Assembly (NCBI RefSeq): GCF_003944765.1
Contig: NZ_RWIU01000004.1
Span: 124,001-188,000, forward strand
Length of the DNA stretch: 64,000 bases
Direction of reading: 5' to 3'
DNA from: Hymenobacter perfusus
GTDB lineage: Bacteria; Bacteroidota; Bacteroidia; Cytophagales; Hymenobacteraceae
Part shown: one piece after another, positions 1-8,814 of the stretch
Layout of the letters: each line of letters starts with the position of its first letter
How positions within the stretch are numbered: the stretch's first letter is position 1
Position numbers and translations under genes: made by a program
Notes under the pieces: generated by a model
Database searches by the model: none
Told to the model about the DNA's origin: nothing
Seen by the model: the letters and a program-made list of their open reading frames with translations, nothing else

Positions 1-3000
1 GGTGCCGGCGCGCAGGGGGTCGGGATGCAGGCGCAACCGGTGCGTCACGTCGAGGCCACTCATTCCCGGCATCTGAATGTCCATCAGCACCACATCGTAG
101 AGGCGTGCCTCCAATTGGTCGAGGGCTTCGTTGCCATCGGACGCAACGTGGGTTTCTACCTCCCAGTTTTCCAGAATCATGAGTGCCAGCTGCTGGTTCA
201 CGGGGTGGTCTTCTACCAACAGTACCCGTTTGCCGCGCAATACCGCGTAATTGAGCGGGGCCAGTGGGGTGCCTTCGGGGAAAGTGAGCCGGCCTTTGGG
301 CAGCGTGAGCGTGAAGAAAAAGGTAGAGCCCTGCCCCTCCGTGCTTTCCACCCACATCCGCCCGCCCAACTGCTGCACCAGGCTGCGGCTGATGGTAAGT
401 CCCAGGCCGGTACCCCCAAAGCGGCGGGAAATATCGGCGTAGGCCTGCGAAAAGCTCTCGAAAATGGCCTCCTGTTTATCGAGCGAGATGCCAATGCCGG
501 TGTCCCGGACCTGAAACTCCAGGGCCAGCGTATCGGGGGTTTCTTCCAGCAGGCGGCCGCCCAGTTCCACCACTCCTTGGGCAGTAAATTTAATGGCGTT
601 GCTGAGCAGGTTCAGCAGAATCTGGTTGAGCCGGCCCGCGTCGCCGATAACTACGGGGTGGGCCAGCAGCAGCGGAACCACCCGGAACTCAATGCCTTTC
701 TCTTGCGCCCGGTACGCCAGGCTCTGTACCGCTTCCTTAATAGACTGGCATATGTCGAAGGGAATCTGTTCGATTTCCAGCTTGCCGGATTCTATTTTGG
801 CCACGTCCAGCACATCGTTGATGACGGTGAGCAGGTGGCGGCCCGAGTTGCGCAGAATTCGCAGGTATTCCTGCTGCGAAGTATCCAGGGAGGTTTTTGC
901 CAGCAGCCCGGCCATGCCCAGCACCCCGTTAATGGGCGTGCGGATTTCGTGGCTCATGTTGGCCAGAAAGTTCTCTTTGGCGCGGGCAATTGTTTCGGCT
1001 TCTTCCTTGGCCCGTACCAGCTCCTGCTCCGCCTGAATGCGCTCCGTAATTTCCTGGCCGTACGCAATTACATAGGGCAGTTCACCGGGCTCCTCCACGC
1101 GGTAGTTGTTGTACATCAGGTGGTGCGGCCGGCCGTCGGGGCCGCGCAGGGTCATCAGTCCGGTTAGCTCCTGCTGCTCCAGGGCCTGGGCCAGGTATTG
1201 GTTCAGCTTGGGGTGCAGATCGGGGGTGAGCACCTGGTGCAGCGTCCGGCCCACCAGCATTTCGGGCACTACGCCCACAATCTGGGCCGCTGCCGGGTTC
1301 ACAGAGAGAATTACGCCTTGCAGGTCGTGGGTGCAGATGAGGGCCTGCGAATAATGCATCAGGTCGCGGTACTGCTTGGCGTTGCGCTCCAGCGTCTGTC
1401 GGGCCTGCTTCATTTCCGTGATATCATTGCTGACGCCCAGAATGTTGAGAATGCCATCGGCACGGGGCAGGGGCCGTACCACTGTCTGGAACCAGCGGAC
1501 GGTACCGGTCAGCTGGGTGAAGGAGCTCTCATAGGTGAGTTCCCGGCCCGTTTTAATGACATGCTGAATGGTGGCGAAGTGGTCACGGTTTTCGGTAGCT
1601 ACCGGGTCGTCGGGGGTAATCGTATCGGGTGGAGCGGAGCGGTGCCGACCAGTGCCCATAAGGTCAGCAAAGGCTCGGTTATGGAAGATGACGTTGCCCT
1701 CTGTATTCGCCACCCAGATGATGCTGGACGTAGTATCCACTACCTGCTGTACGAAATCCTGCTGCTCCTGCAGGCGGGCTTCACTAGTGCGCAAGCGCTG
1801 CTCGGCGGCGTGGCGCTCCGTAATATCCACCCCGTACCCGATAACCATCCGCAGCTCATTGTGGGTGCCAAATACTGCCTGCATGTGGCGCAGCGCCAAG
1901 CGGGGTGAGCCATCCGGCATCGGAATCCGCTCTTCCCAAGCCAGCACGTTGCGCTGTTGTACGGCCTGCTCGAAAAGGGCGCGGCGGCGATGCGCTTGAT
2001 CGTCGGAGCGGCCCCGGTAAGCGGCGTACTCAAAATCATCGTGCCCGATAATCCACTGGCGCATCTCATGATTGCGGATGGCAGCGGGGTTCACAAACCG
2101 GTAGCGGTGTTCGGCATCGAAAACGGCCACATCGGCGGGTAAGTGGTTGAGTACCGTTTCGTAAAACGCCTGCTGCTCAACCAGCTTCGTTTCCGCATCC
2201 TTCAGCGAGGTGATATCCGTGAAATACAGGTTCACATACTGGTCATCCACGAAGGGAGCAATGGCCAGCTGGAAGCAGCGGCCCTTAAAGCCGATTTCGC
2301 GCTGCACCAGCTGGGCGTCAGCTGCCAGGGCCTCAATGGCTGCCTGGTACAATTGCCGGGCCAGCTCGGGCTCGTCGTGCGGGTCCTGGTACTCCCGGCG
2401 CAGCTCCTCGGCGGCCGGGTTACTGTACAGCAGGCGGCCGTCGGCGTGGAGGCGTAAAACCGGATTGGGGTTCTGCCCCGGAATGCGCGAAAGGGAATGC
2501 AGGTACTGCTCGGCGCGCCGGGCCTGAGTCACGTCGCGGAAGGACAGCAGGTAGCCGGAAGCTACTAGTTCGTCCTGCCCGCTCAGCGGAATAAAGTCCA
2601 GCTCCAGCACTGTGCTATCGGCCAGTTCCAGGTCTTCGCCCAGCACACGCTGATCCACCAGCCGCATCGTTTCCAGCCGCTGGCGGGTAGCCTCCGGCCG
2701 GGCCGACTGGGCAATGAGGGCGTCGAGAATGGGCTGCACGGGTTGCTCCGGGCCGCCTAGTGTAGGCAGTTCCTCCAGCCCCAGCAAGTCGCAGAACTCC
2801 TGGTTGAGCAGGGCAATCATCCCGTTCTGGTGCGCCACCAGCACGCCCACCCGTAGGTTCTGGGTAAGGCGCGTGATGCTGTCTGTGAGGCGGCTGACGG
2901 TGCGCTGGGTAGACGACAAGTGGCGGCGGAGCGTCTGGATCTGCTGCTCGGCGGCCAGTCGGCTCTGGCGTTCCTGGGCCAGTTGCGCGGTCAGGGCTTC

Positions 3001-3033
3001 CAGCGTGGCGGGGGAATTGGGAGATAGGGACAT
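1..3033 (-). CDS. Multi-PAS hybrid sensor histidine kinase/response regulator (3' end off window)
   Basis: Partial gene, 1011 codons open from the ATG at 3031-3033 to base 1, so the C-terminus lies outside. A coiled coil (about residues 8-55) leads into about five PAS-like domains (roughly 60-165, 175-280, 285-410, 415-535, 540-660), several with the NPAA motif typical of PAS folds. The HisKA phosphoacceptor is His695 in SHEIRTP. An ATPase domain follows (N box LLNLLSNAIKF, DTGIGI, GTGLGL), then a receiver domain with Asp985 in LMDIQMPG. No membrane segment is visible, so it should be a cytoplasmic sensor, perhaps of redox, light or ligand signals through PAS. More receiver or Hpt domains may follow beyond the edge. 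The input signal and partner are unknown. Confidence 0.93.
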   Translation of the reverse strand, partial: MSLSPNSPATLEALTAQLAQERQSRLAAEQQIQTLRRHLSSTQRTVSRLTDSITRLTQNLRVGVLVAHQNGMIALLNQEFCDLLGLEELPTLGGPEQPVQPILDALIAQSARPEATRQRLETMRLVDQRVLGEDLELADSTVLELDFIPLSGQDELVASGYLLSFRDVTQARRAEQYLHSLSRIPGQNPNPVLRLHADGRLLYSNPAAEELRREYQDPHDEPELARQLYQAAIEALAADAQLVQREIGFKGRCFQLAIAPFVDDQYVNLYFTDITSLKDAETKLVEQQAFYETVLNHLPADVAVFDAEHRYRFVNPAAIRNHEMRQWIIGHDDFEYAAYRGRSDDQAHRRRALFEQAVQQRNVLAWEERIPMPDGSPRLALRHMQAVFGTHNELRMVIGYGVDITERHAAEQRLRTSEARLQEQQDFVQQVVDTTSSIIWVANTEGNVIFHNRAFADLMGTGRHRSAPPDTITPDDPVATENRDHFATIQHVIKTGRELTYESSFTQLTGTVRWFQTVVRPLPRADGILNILGVSNDITEMKQARQTLERNAKQYRDLMHYSQALICTHDLQGVILSVNPAAAQIVGVVPEMLVGRTLHQVLTPDLHPKLNQYLAQALEQQELTGLMTLRGPDGRPHHLMYNNYRVEEPGELPYVIAYGQEITERIQAEQELVRAKEEAETIARAKENFLANMSHEIRTPINGVLGMAGLLAKTSLDTSQQEYLRILRNSGRHLLTVINDVLDVAKIESGKLEIEQIPFDICQSIKEAVQSLAYRAQEKGIEFRVVPLLLAHPVVIGDAGRLNQILLNLLSNAIKFTAQGVVELGGRLLEETPDTLALEFQVRDTGIGISLDKQEAIFESFSQAYADISRRFGGTGLGLTISRSLVQQLGGRMWVESTEGQGSTFFFTLTLPKGRLTFPEGTPLAPLNYAVLRGKRVLLVEDHPVNQQLALMILENWEVETHVASDGNEALDQLEARLYDVVLMDIQMPGMSGLDVTHRLRLHPDPLRAGT

Positions 3034-3142
3034 AGCAAACGGCGGAATCAGCAAACGGTAGCAACAGCCTGGCTGGCCGGCAGTAGGGCTACCGGCGCAG
3101 TGCGGGGAAGATACCAGAAGAAAGATACGCAACCGAATCGGG

Positions 3143-3772
3143 CTAGCCCAACGCTAAGCCGGCCCCGAAGCCCAGCACTAGGCCGGTCCCCAGCCCCAAC
3201 CCGGCCCAGACCTGCGCGGGGGTGTGGGCATTGAGGGCCAGTCGGGCACTGCCCACGGCTCCGGCCAGCAGCGTGATACCCACCAGCCACCCCAGCGCGG
3301 GCAGTCCGGCCTCTCCACCAAGGTACAGCAGGGCCAGCAGCCCGAAGGCCCCGCCCATGCCCACGCCGTGGGCCGAAATCTTCCAGCGCAGCGTTATCAG
3401 AAACGTGAGCAACACGGCCAGGCTCATGCCGCTCATCATCTGAAACAGCAGCGCATCGAACAGGCTGGGCCGGTGCAGCAGCCAGGCAGCCACCCCAAAA
3501 CTGGCCGCCGCCAGCAGCAGCGGCCATGCCCGCTGCCGTCTTTCCCGCAGCTCCAGAGAACTCACCAAGCCCAGCCCCAGCATAATTGCCGTGCCGATGG
3601 ACGGCAGCCCGAACGTGAAGCCCCACGCTACTGCCAGTACCAGCCACCGGTCGGGCATAGCAGGTTGCTGCACCACGCCGGGTAGCTGGTAGCAGACGAT
3701 GTAAAACAAGTAAGACGGCACCAACAGCGGATGAAATACCGCTGAGAGTACCGTCGCCAGAATTCGGGACAC
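3143..3772 (-). CDS. PAP2-like integral membrane protein
   Basis: About 209 residues, nearly all hydrophobic, with six or so membrane helices. The middle motif ISAHGVGMGG and the later SARLALNAHTPAQVWAG resemble the second and third phosphatase motifs of the PAP2 superfamily, in the reduced form common in Bacteroidota. Family knowledge suggests a lipid-phosphate phosphatase, but the first KxxxxxxRP motif is not evident, so activity is uncertain. No ATG lies near the 5' end. A GTG at 3770-3772 gives the natural beginning MSRILATVLS. A GTG at 3812-3814 would add 14 residues but sits right beside a promoter-like TACCTTCG, so I prefer the shorter form. It follows a 69-residue membrane protein on the same strand. 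Confidence 0.75.
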   Translation of the reverse strand: MSRILATVLSAVFHPLLVPSYLFYIVCYQLPGVVQQPAMPDRWLVLAVAWGFTFGLPSIGTAIMLGLGLVSSLELRERRQRAWPLLLAAASFGVAAWLLHRPSLFDALLFQMMSGMSLAVLLTFLITLRWKISAHGVGMGGAFGLLALLYLGGEAGLPALGWLVGITLLAGAVGSARLALNAHTPAQVWAGLGLGTGLVLGFGAGLALG

Positions 3773-3838
3773 GGAGCCGGGTGAAAGGGGGCGAAACCTA
3801 ACGAAGGTAAGCACCAGCGCTGGTTTCCGGTCAGTTGA

Positions 3839-4048
3839 TCAGGCTGCCCGTCGCCCGGTCACGGCCAGCTGGTGGCTGCTCACGTCCTGGTTTCGTACGG
3901 TTGCGCTGGCTCCGCTGACCCGCCGGGCGCTGCTTTCCAGCAGCTGGCGGGTGGGCCGGGTAGCGGCACCTACCACCGTGGGACCCAGCAGAACAGCCAA
4001 GAGCAACGTGGGCAGCAAAACAGCGAGAAACGTACGAACCAGGGACAT
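3839..4048 (-). CDS. Small membrane or secreted protein, unknown
   Basis: About 69 residues from the ATG at 4046-4048. One hydrophobic segment near the start (SLVRTFLAVLLPTLLLAVLL) is followed by a polar, Arg/Ser-rich tail of about 45 residues. A 15-residue longer form is possible from an ATG at 4093. No family recognised. It could be a small inner-membrane protein or a secreted peptide. It lies between the PAP2-like gene and rpoN on the same strand, but a hairpin downstream of rpoN suggests separate transcription from rpoN. Moderately confident it is real, because the hydrophobic start and basic tail look protein-like. Confidence 0.45.
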   Translation of the reverse strand: MSLVRTFLAVLLPTLLLAVLLGPTVVGAATRPTRQLLESSARRVSGASATVRNQDVSSHQLAVTGRRAA

Positions 4049-4146
4049 GAGCGGCGGCAATAGAGGCGTGTGAAAGAGGCGTTGTGCGGTCATCTACGCC
4101 GGTTTCCGCCGGCCCGGATCAGGCCCGGGGCACGTTATTGGACGAA

Positions 4147-4196
4147 CGAAGCCCCTCACCCGGCCAACAGCAGCGGCGGCGGGGCGAGGGGCTTCG
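4147..4196 (-). terminator. Hairpin downstream of rpoN
   Basis: An 11-bp perfect stem, 4147-4157 with 4186-4196, sits 27 bases past the rpoN stop codon. The loop is long (28 bases) and the T-run on the minus strand is weak (TTCGTCC), so it may be a poor terminator or an RNA-stabilising hairpin. Confidence 0.45.
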
Positions 4197-4222
4197 GGGG
4201 CAAGGGCGGCGGCCGGAGCGGC

Positions 4223-5806
4223 TTACAGCTCCTTGCGCAGGCGGGCTACCGGAATATTCAGCTGCTCGCGGTACTTGGCTACGGTGCGGCGGGCAATGTT
4301 GTAGCCCCGGGCGTTCAGCATTTTTTCCAGCTTGTCGTCGCTGAGCGGGCGGTTTTTCTGCTCGCCTTCGATGATTTCCTTCAAAATGTGCTTCACCTCC
4401 CGGGAGCTGGCATCTTCGCCCGAGTCGGTGGCAATGCCTTCGGAGAAGAAGTACTTGAGCGGGTAGATGCCGAATTCCGTCTGGACGGCCTTGGAGTTGG
4501 CTACCCGGCTCACGGTGCTGATGTCCATCCCGATTTCCTGAGCAATGTCCTTCAGAATCATGGGCCGCAGCTTGCTCTCGTCGCCCTCGGCGAAGAACTC
4601 GCGCTGGTAGCGCACAATGGAGTCCATGGTGCGCAGCAGCGTGTTCTGGCGCTGCCGGATGGCATCAATAAACCACTTGGCCGAGTCAAGCTTCTGCTTC
4701 ACGAAGGTCACGGCCTCCTTCATCTTTTTGTCCTTCTTCGACGCCTTGTCGTAGGCCTGGAACATCTCGGTGTAGGCCGGCGACACGCGCAGATCGGGGG
4801 CGTTGCGCGTGTTGAGCGTGAGGTTGAACTGGCCGTTGTCGTGGGTCAGCAGGAAGTCGGGAATGATGTACTGCACCTTACCCATACCCACCGGGCCGGT
4901 GCCGCCGGGCTTGGGATTGAGCTTGAGGATAAGGGCAATGGCGTCCTTGAGCTCATCGTCTTCCAAGTCCAGCTTCTGCTGAATGCGGGGGTAGTGCTTC
5001 TTGGTAAACTCGTCGAAGGTATCGTTGAGAATCTGCTCGGCGTGCTCGGTGGCCTCGTCCTGGGGGCGGCGCTCCAGCTGTAGCAACAGGCATTCCTGCA
5101 GGTCGCGGGCGCCAATCCCGGCTGGGTCGAAGGTCTGGATAACGTGCAGCACGCTTTCGATTTCGGGTACCGTTACTTCCAGATTCTGGGCAAATGCCAG
5201 GTCGTTGGCAATGGCCGACAGGTCGCGGCGGATGTAGCCGTCGCCATCGATGGAGCCGATGAGCTGGCGGCCAATGGCTTCCTGCTTCTCATCGAGGTTG
5301 GCAAAGCCCAGCTGGTCGAGCAGGTTGTCCATGAGCGAGCCGCTGGTATCGGCAAGGGGCATTTCCCGGTCGTCCTCGTCCTCGCCGGGGCCGTCGCCCT
5401 GCATTTTGTAGCCCGCTATTTCGTCGTCGTGCAGGTAGTCGCTCAGGTCCAGGTCGTCGGCCGATTCCGACTCGGGCGCTTCCGTGGGCTCGTCCTTGAT
5501 GGGAATTTCCAGCTCCGGCTGCTCCTCGGCCTGACCGCTGTCGAAATCCTCCTCCAGCGTGTTATCGGGGTTATCGAATTCGGAATCCGGGTCGTCGAAA
5601 TCATCCGTTTCGGCTTCTTCCTCGCGGTCCTGGTCCTCAAACTCGTCCTCCTGGTCCTCGCCTTCCTCCAGGGCCGGGTTCACCTCCAGCTCTTCCTTGA
5701 TGCGGGCTTCCAGCTCTGCGGTAGGAATCTGCAGCAGCTTAATAAATTGAATCTGTTGGGGGCTCAGCTTCTGCGAGAGAAGCTGCTTCATGTCCAGTCG
5801 TTGCAT
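4223..5806 (-). CDS. rpoN: RNA polymerase sigma-54 factor RpoN
   Basis: 527 residues, start ATG at 5804-5806. Sigma-54 directs RNA polymerase to -24/-12 promoters and needs an AAA+ enhancer-binding activator. The N-terminus has the Gln/Leu-rich activator-interacting region I (QLLSQKLSPQQIQFIKLLQ). Residues about 48-150 form a very acidic region II. The core-binding and DNA-binding domains follow, and the RpoN box ARRTVAKYRE sits at residues 505-514 near the C-terminus. No sigma-54 activator gene is seen in this window. It is divergent from asnS, and a TATATTTG promoter box lies about 50 bases upstream. Confidence 0.97.
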   Translation of the reverse strand: MQRLDMKQLLSQKLSPQQIQFIKLLQIPTAELEARIKEELEVNPALEEGEDQEDEFEDQDREEEAETDDFDDPDSEFDNPDNTLEEDFDSGQAEEQPELEIPIKDEPTEAPESESADDLDLSDYLHDDEIAGYKMQGDGPGEDEDDREMPLADTSGSLMDNLLDQLGFANLDEKQEAIGRQLIGSIDGDGYIRRDLSAIANDLAFAQNLEVTVPEIESVLHVIQTFDPAGIGARDLQECLLLQLERRPQDEATEHAEQILNDTFDEFTKKHYPRIQQKLDLEDDELKDAIALILKLNPKPGGTGPVGMGKVQYIIPDFLLTHDNGQFNLTLNTRNAPDLRVSPAYTEMFQAYDKASKKDKKMKEAVTFVKQKLDSAKWFIDAIRQRQNTLLRTMDSIVRYQREFFAEGDESKLRPMILKDIAQEIGMDISTVSRVANSKAVQTEFGIYPLKYFFSEGIATDSGEDASSREVKHILKEIIEGEQKNRPLSDDKLEKMLNARGYNIARRTVAKYREQLNIPVARLRKEL

Positions 5807-5855
5807 ACTCTGAAAACGCGTACGCCCCGCCGGTGGTAAAACGGGGTGGTTAGGC

Positions 5856-5863
5856 CAAATATA
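5856..5863 (-). promoter_or_regulatory. Bacteroidota -7 box TATATTTG for rpoN
   Basis: On the minus strand this reads TATATTTG, a perfect match to TAnnTTTG, the -7 element used by Bacteroidota sigma-A (SigAb). It predicts a start near 5848-5851 and a leader of about 45 bases before the rpoN ATG. No clear -33 TTG is visible. Confidence 0.5.
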
Positions 5864-5927
5864 GCCCTTTCTGTACTTGAGTTTGGGGGAAAATGTTGGG
5901 GTTTCCCGGTCATTCTAGGTGAAGTGC

Positions 5928-5989
5928 AGGACCTTCTCTCATCAGCACGGCTACCGTAACAGTGACTTGCGCTGACGTGAGAAGGTCCT
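5928..5989. repeat. Imperfect inverted repeat in the rpoN-asnS divergent region
   Basis: The arms at 5928-5946 and 5971-5989 pair in 17 of 19 positions (core AGGACCTTCTC/GAGAAGGTCCT) around a 24-base loop. It lies between the promoter boxes of rpoN and asnS. Its arms share the GAGAAGGTCC or GAGGACC flavour with the repeat at 50183-50315. It may be a dispersed palindromic element rather than an operator. Confidence 0.6.
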
Positions 5990-6050
5990 TCGCTTCGCGT
6001 ACGATGGATGCAGGATGATAAGCGGTACAGAATCCGCCTGTCAAAACTTC

Positions 6051-6058
6051 TACCTTTG
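6051..6058 (+). promoter_or_regulatory. Bacteroidota -7 box TACCTTTG for asnS
   Basis: TACCTTTG matches TAnnTTTG exactly and lies 35 bases before the asnS ATG, giving a leader of about 30 bases. No matching -33 TTG at the usual spacing. Confidence 0.6.
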
Positions 6059-6093
6059 CAGCTCTTACATTCCTTTAGCAGAACCGATTTCCC

Positions 6094-7497
6094 ATGTCCG
6101 ACCTCCGAAGAACCAGCGTGCAGGATTTGCTCCGCAGCACCGAGCTGGACCGCGAAGTGCTGGTAAAAGGCTGGGTACGCACCCGCCGCGGCAACAAGTA
6201 CGTGCAGTTTATTGCCGTGAACGACGGCTCCGGCTTTAATTCCATTCAGGTAGTAGCCAACGCCGAGCAGTTTCCGGAGGAGAAGCTGAAGGCCGACGGC
6301 GTGGACAACGGCGCCGCCGTAGCCGTGCGCGGCAAGCTGGTTGCTTCGCAGGGCAAGGGCCAGTCGGTAGAAATCCAGGCCACGGAAATCACCGTGTACG
6401 GCACCGCCGACCAGGACGCGTACCCGCTCCAGAAGAAGGGCCACACGCTGGAATTCCTGCGCGGCATTGCCCATTTGCGCCCCCGCACCAACACGTTTGG
6501 GGCGGTGCTGCGCATCCGGCACGCCATGTCGTTTGCGGTGCATAAGTACTTCAACGACCACGGTTACTTCTACATCCACACGCCCATCATCACCGGCTCC
6601 GATGCCGAGGGTGCCGGCCAGATGTTCCGCGTCACCACGCTTTCCGACACCAAGCCGCCCCTGGACGAGGCCGGCGCGGTAGATTACAGCCAGGATTTCT
6701 TCGGCAAAGCCACCAACCTCACCGTATCGGGTCAGCTCGAGGGCGAGGTGGCGGCCATGGCGCTGGGCAAGGTGTACACCTTCGGCCCCACCTTCCGGGC
6801 CGAGAACAGCAACACGGCCCGCCATTTGGCCGAGTTCTGGATGATTGAGCCCGAAGTGGCGTTCCACGACTTACAGGACAACATGGACCTGGCCGAGGAT
6901 TTCCTCCGCAGCCTAGTGCGCTACGCCCTGGAGCACTGCCCCGACGACCTGCAGTTCCTCAACGACCAGTACGATAAGGAGCTGCTGAGCCGCTTGCAGT
7001 TTGTAGTGGACAATGATTTCCAGCGCCTCACCTACACCGAGGCCGTGGAAATCCTGAAAACCGCCAAGCAGAAGTTCGAATTCCCCGTGGATTGGGGTAC
7101 CGACCTGCAGTCGGAGCACGAGCGGTATTTGGTGGAGAAGCACTTCAAGAAGCCGGTTATCCTCACCAACTACCCTAAGGATATCAAGGCCTTCTACATG
7201 AAGCTGGACGAGGATGGCCGCACCGTGCGTGCCATGGACGTGCTGTTCCCCGGCATCGGCGAAATCATTGGCGGCTCCCAGCGCGAGGACGATTTGCAGA
7301 AGCTCACGCAGCGCATGCAGGAAATGCACGTCCCCGAGGAAGACCTCTGGTGGTACCTCGATACCCGCCGCTTCGGCTCGGCCCCGCACGCCGGCTTCGG
7401 CCTGGGCTTCGAGCGTCTCATCCTGTTTATCACCGGCATGGCCAACATCCGCGACGTGATTCCCTTCCCCCGCTTCCCGAAGTCGGCGGAGTTTTAG
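6094..7497 (+). CDS. asnS: Asparagine--tRNA ligase
   Basis: 467 residues, the same length as the E. coli enzyme. It charges tRNA-Asn with asparagine using ATP, in the cytoplasm. An N-terminal OB-fold anticodon-binding domain spans residues about 18-105 ([14 protein letters not shown]). The class IIb catalytic core has motif 2 around [16 protein letters not shown] (about residues 227-242) and motif 3 around [15 protein letters not shown] (about 437-451), with the C-terminal RDVIPFPR characteristic of AsnRS. The start ATG at 6094 is supported by the promoter box 35 bases upstream. Divergent from rpoN. Confidence 0.98.
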   Translation: MSDLRRTSVQDLLRSTELDREVLVKGWVRTRRGNKYVQFIAVNDGSGFNSIQVVANAEQFPEEKLKADGVDNGAAVAVRGKLVASQGKGQSVEIQATEITVYGTADQDAYPLQKKGHTLEFLRGIAHLRPRTNTFGAVLRIRHAMSFAVHKYFNDHGYFYIHTPIITGSDAEGAGQMFRVTTLSDTKPPLDEAGAVDYSQDFFGKATNLTVSGQLEGEVAAMALGKVYTFGPTFRAENSNTARHLAEFWMIEPEVAFHDLQDNMDLAEDFLRSLVRYALEHCPDDLQFLNDQYDKELLSRLQFVVDNDFQRLTYTEAVEILKTAKQKFEFPVDWGTDLQSEHERYLVEKHFKKPVILTNYPKDIKAFYMKLDEDGRTVRAMDVLFPGIGEIIGGSQREDDLQKLTQRMQEMHVPEEDLWWYLDTRRFGSAPHAGFGLGFERLILFITGMANIRDVIPFPRFPKSAEF

Positions 7498-7550
7498 GCT
7501 CACGGCTTTCCGTGGATTAATTTCGGATTCGTCGGATTTCGTGGACGTTT

Positions 7551-7584
7551 CAACGGCCGCCTCACGCAAGTGGGGCGGCCGTTT
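7551..7584 (+). terminator. Terminator of asnS
   Basis: CAACGGCCGCC (7551-7561) pairs with GGCGGCCGTT (7574-7583) and is followed by a short T-rich stretch (TTTCGTTGT), about 55 bases after the asnS stop. Confidence 0.7.
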
Positions 7585-7596
7585 CGTTGTACTGTA

Positions 7597-8088
7597 TTAT
7601 CTATTTGCCTTTCGGGAGTGTCTGAGTAAGAAAAGTATACTATTGGTGTGGTGGTTGCTATTGCCGTTTGTTATAGAGGCTTTTGTCCGTCCATCGAAAG
7701 TGCTCATTTCTGTTTTGCTGGCACCCCAATCAGAGAGTTGAGGCATGGCAAGAGACTCATCCGAATAAGCGGGAAGGTTGATAAAAGCTTGTTTGACTAA
7801 GTAATACAGACTGTCAGATAACTGGGCCGATAGAGTACCAGAAGACTTCTGGATGTATGAGCTAAATCTTTTTTTGCCTTGCGCTGACCATTTATAGTTG
7901 TTTGCTACTCCACGTTTTGCTTGTACGGTAACAAGCGTAGCAAAAGAGTCGGGAATGGGTGTCAGACGGTCCCCAAACCATCTGACTTGCTCTGATAATT
8001 GTAGGTCGTACAGATACTTTCGGTTTTGTTGTGGTTCGGTGCAGGCCACAAGCAAAACGGCTGTTATCAGGATCAACAGGTGCTTCAT
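7597..8088 (-). CDS. Small lipoprotein, unknown function
   Basis: About 163 residues from the ATG at 8086-8088. The first 16 residues are a lipoprotein signal ending in the lipobox LLVAC, so the mature protein should be anchored by Cys16 to a membrane, likely facing the periplasm. The rest has no recognised domain. It is AT-richer than its neighbours, visible in the runs of A and T between 7600 and 7900, which could mean recent acquisition. The last 20 residues (NSNHHTNSILFLLRHSRKAN) look atypical. No partner is suggested by context. Confidence 0.7.
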   Translation of the reverse strand: MKHLLILITAVLLVACTEPQQNRKYLYDLQLSEQVRWFGDRLTPIPDSFATLVTVQAKRGVANNYKWSAQGKKRFSSYIQKSSGTLSAQLSDSLYYLVKQAFINLPAYSDESLAMPQLSDWGASKTEMSTFDGRTKASITNGNSNHHTNSILFLLRHSRKANR

Positions 8089-8144
8089 GCGTAGCAAGAT
8101 AGCCGGCTGGTGAGGTTGAGCATTCTGTTGAGGAATACATTTTC

Positions 8145-8396
8145 TCAGCAGTAATTCCGTAGCTCCCTATCATCCACGGCCAGCAGATTATCCAGGCGCA
8201 GCTCGAAGCCGTCGGCGAGGCGCAGGTACTCCACTTTGTCCTGGATGAAAAGGTCCTGGATGATGCCGTGATAGGTGCTGGGCGGGGTGTCGGGCTCGGT
8301 GCGGTAGGTGAGGGTGCAGGGCTGGCCGGTGGTGGCGCGGGCCTCCAGCTCGTCGTAAAACGAGCAGCTGATGGGTTGGTAGGGTGCGGTTGCCAT
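8145..8396 (-). CDS. Rho-binding antiterminator (Rof/YaeO) family protein, copy A
   Basis: 83 residues from the ATG at 8394-8396. The N-terminus YQPISCSFYDELEA closely follows the E. coli Rof pattern YQPINCDDYDNLEL, and the C-terminal half has EYLRLADGFELRLDNLLAV, matching the Rof region around ELRLDKI. Rof in E. coli binds Rho and inhibits Rho-dependent termination. The small Sm-like barrel fold is expected here. In Bacteroidota such genes are usually annotated from this family, but function is unproven. A second, diverged copy lies 53 bases upstream on the same strand, so the two are probably co-transcribed. Confidence 0.85.
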   Translation of the reverse strand: MATAPYQPISCSFYDELEARATTGQPCTLTYRTEPDTPPSTYHGIIQDLFIQDKVEYLRLADGFELRLDNLLAVDDRELRNYC

Positions 8397-8449
8397 GAGT
8401 GGGGAAGGAAAACGTACCCTCCGGCATACGGCAAAGTCCGGCCCCGGGG

Positions 8450-8689
8450 TTAGGCTGCCAGCCGGTGCCCGTTCACGGCCACCAGCCAGTCGAGGCGCAG
8501 CTCGCAGCCGCCCGCCAGCCGCAGATAATCGACCTGCCCGCGCCGCAGTACGTCCAGCAGAATCCCGCGTACCGCAAACTCGGCCGAGGTGCCCGGCGCA
8601 CGGTACACCAGCAGGCACGCCCGTTGCTCCCGCAGCAGCGCGTGCAGCAGAATCGGGAGGCTGGTGCCAGCCGGAGAGGGGGAAGGCAT
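8450..8689 (-). CDS. Rof-like protein, diverged copy B
   Basis: 79 residues from the ATG at 8687-8689. It lacks the YQPISC start but keeps the core DYLRLAGGCELRLDWLVAVNG, parallel to EYLRLADGFELRLDNLLAVDD in copy A. The N-terminus is Pro/Ser-rich and diverged. Likely the same barrel fold, with a changed partner surface. First gene of a probable two-gene unit with copy A. Divergent from the Rieske/FAD oxidoreductase gene, with 125 bases between start codons. Confidence 0.75.
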   Translation of the reverse strand: MPSPSPAGTSLPILLHALLREQRACLLVYRAPGTSAEFAVRGILLDVLRRGQVDYLRLAGGCELRLDWLVAVNGHRLAA

Positions 8690-8814
8690 GGGATGGGAAA
8701 TGTTTTGAACAGTAAGCCGATACGGGCCGGTAGCCGGAATTACGGCAGGACAACACAACCCGGTTTTCCTCCGGCTCGTTGGCAGGGCAGGCCCTTACTA
8801 GTATTCCGCTGCCC

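Noticed and set aside
25-1908. Plus-strand open frames over the histidine kinase
   Set aside because: The minus strand encodes clear receiver, HATPase, HisKA and PAS motifs; the plus-strand reading has none.
4070-5839. Plus-strand open frames over rpoN
   Set aside because: Antisense to the acidic and core regions of rpoN; hydrophobic repetitive translation is the complement of Glu/Asp codons.
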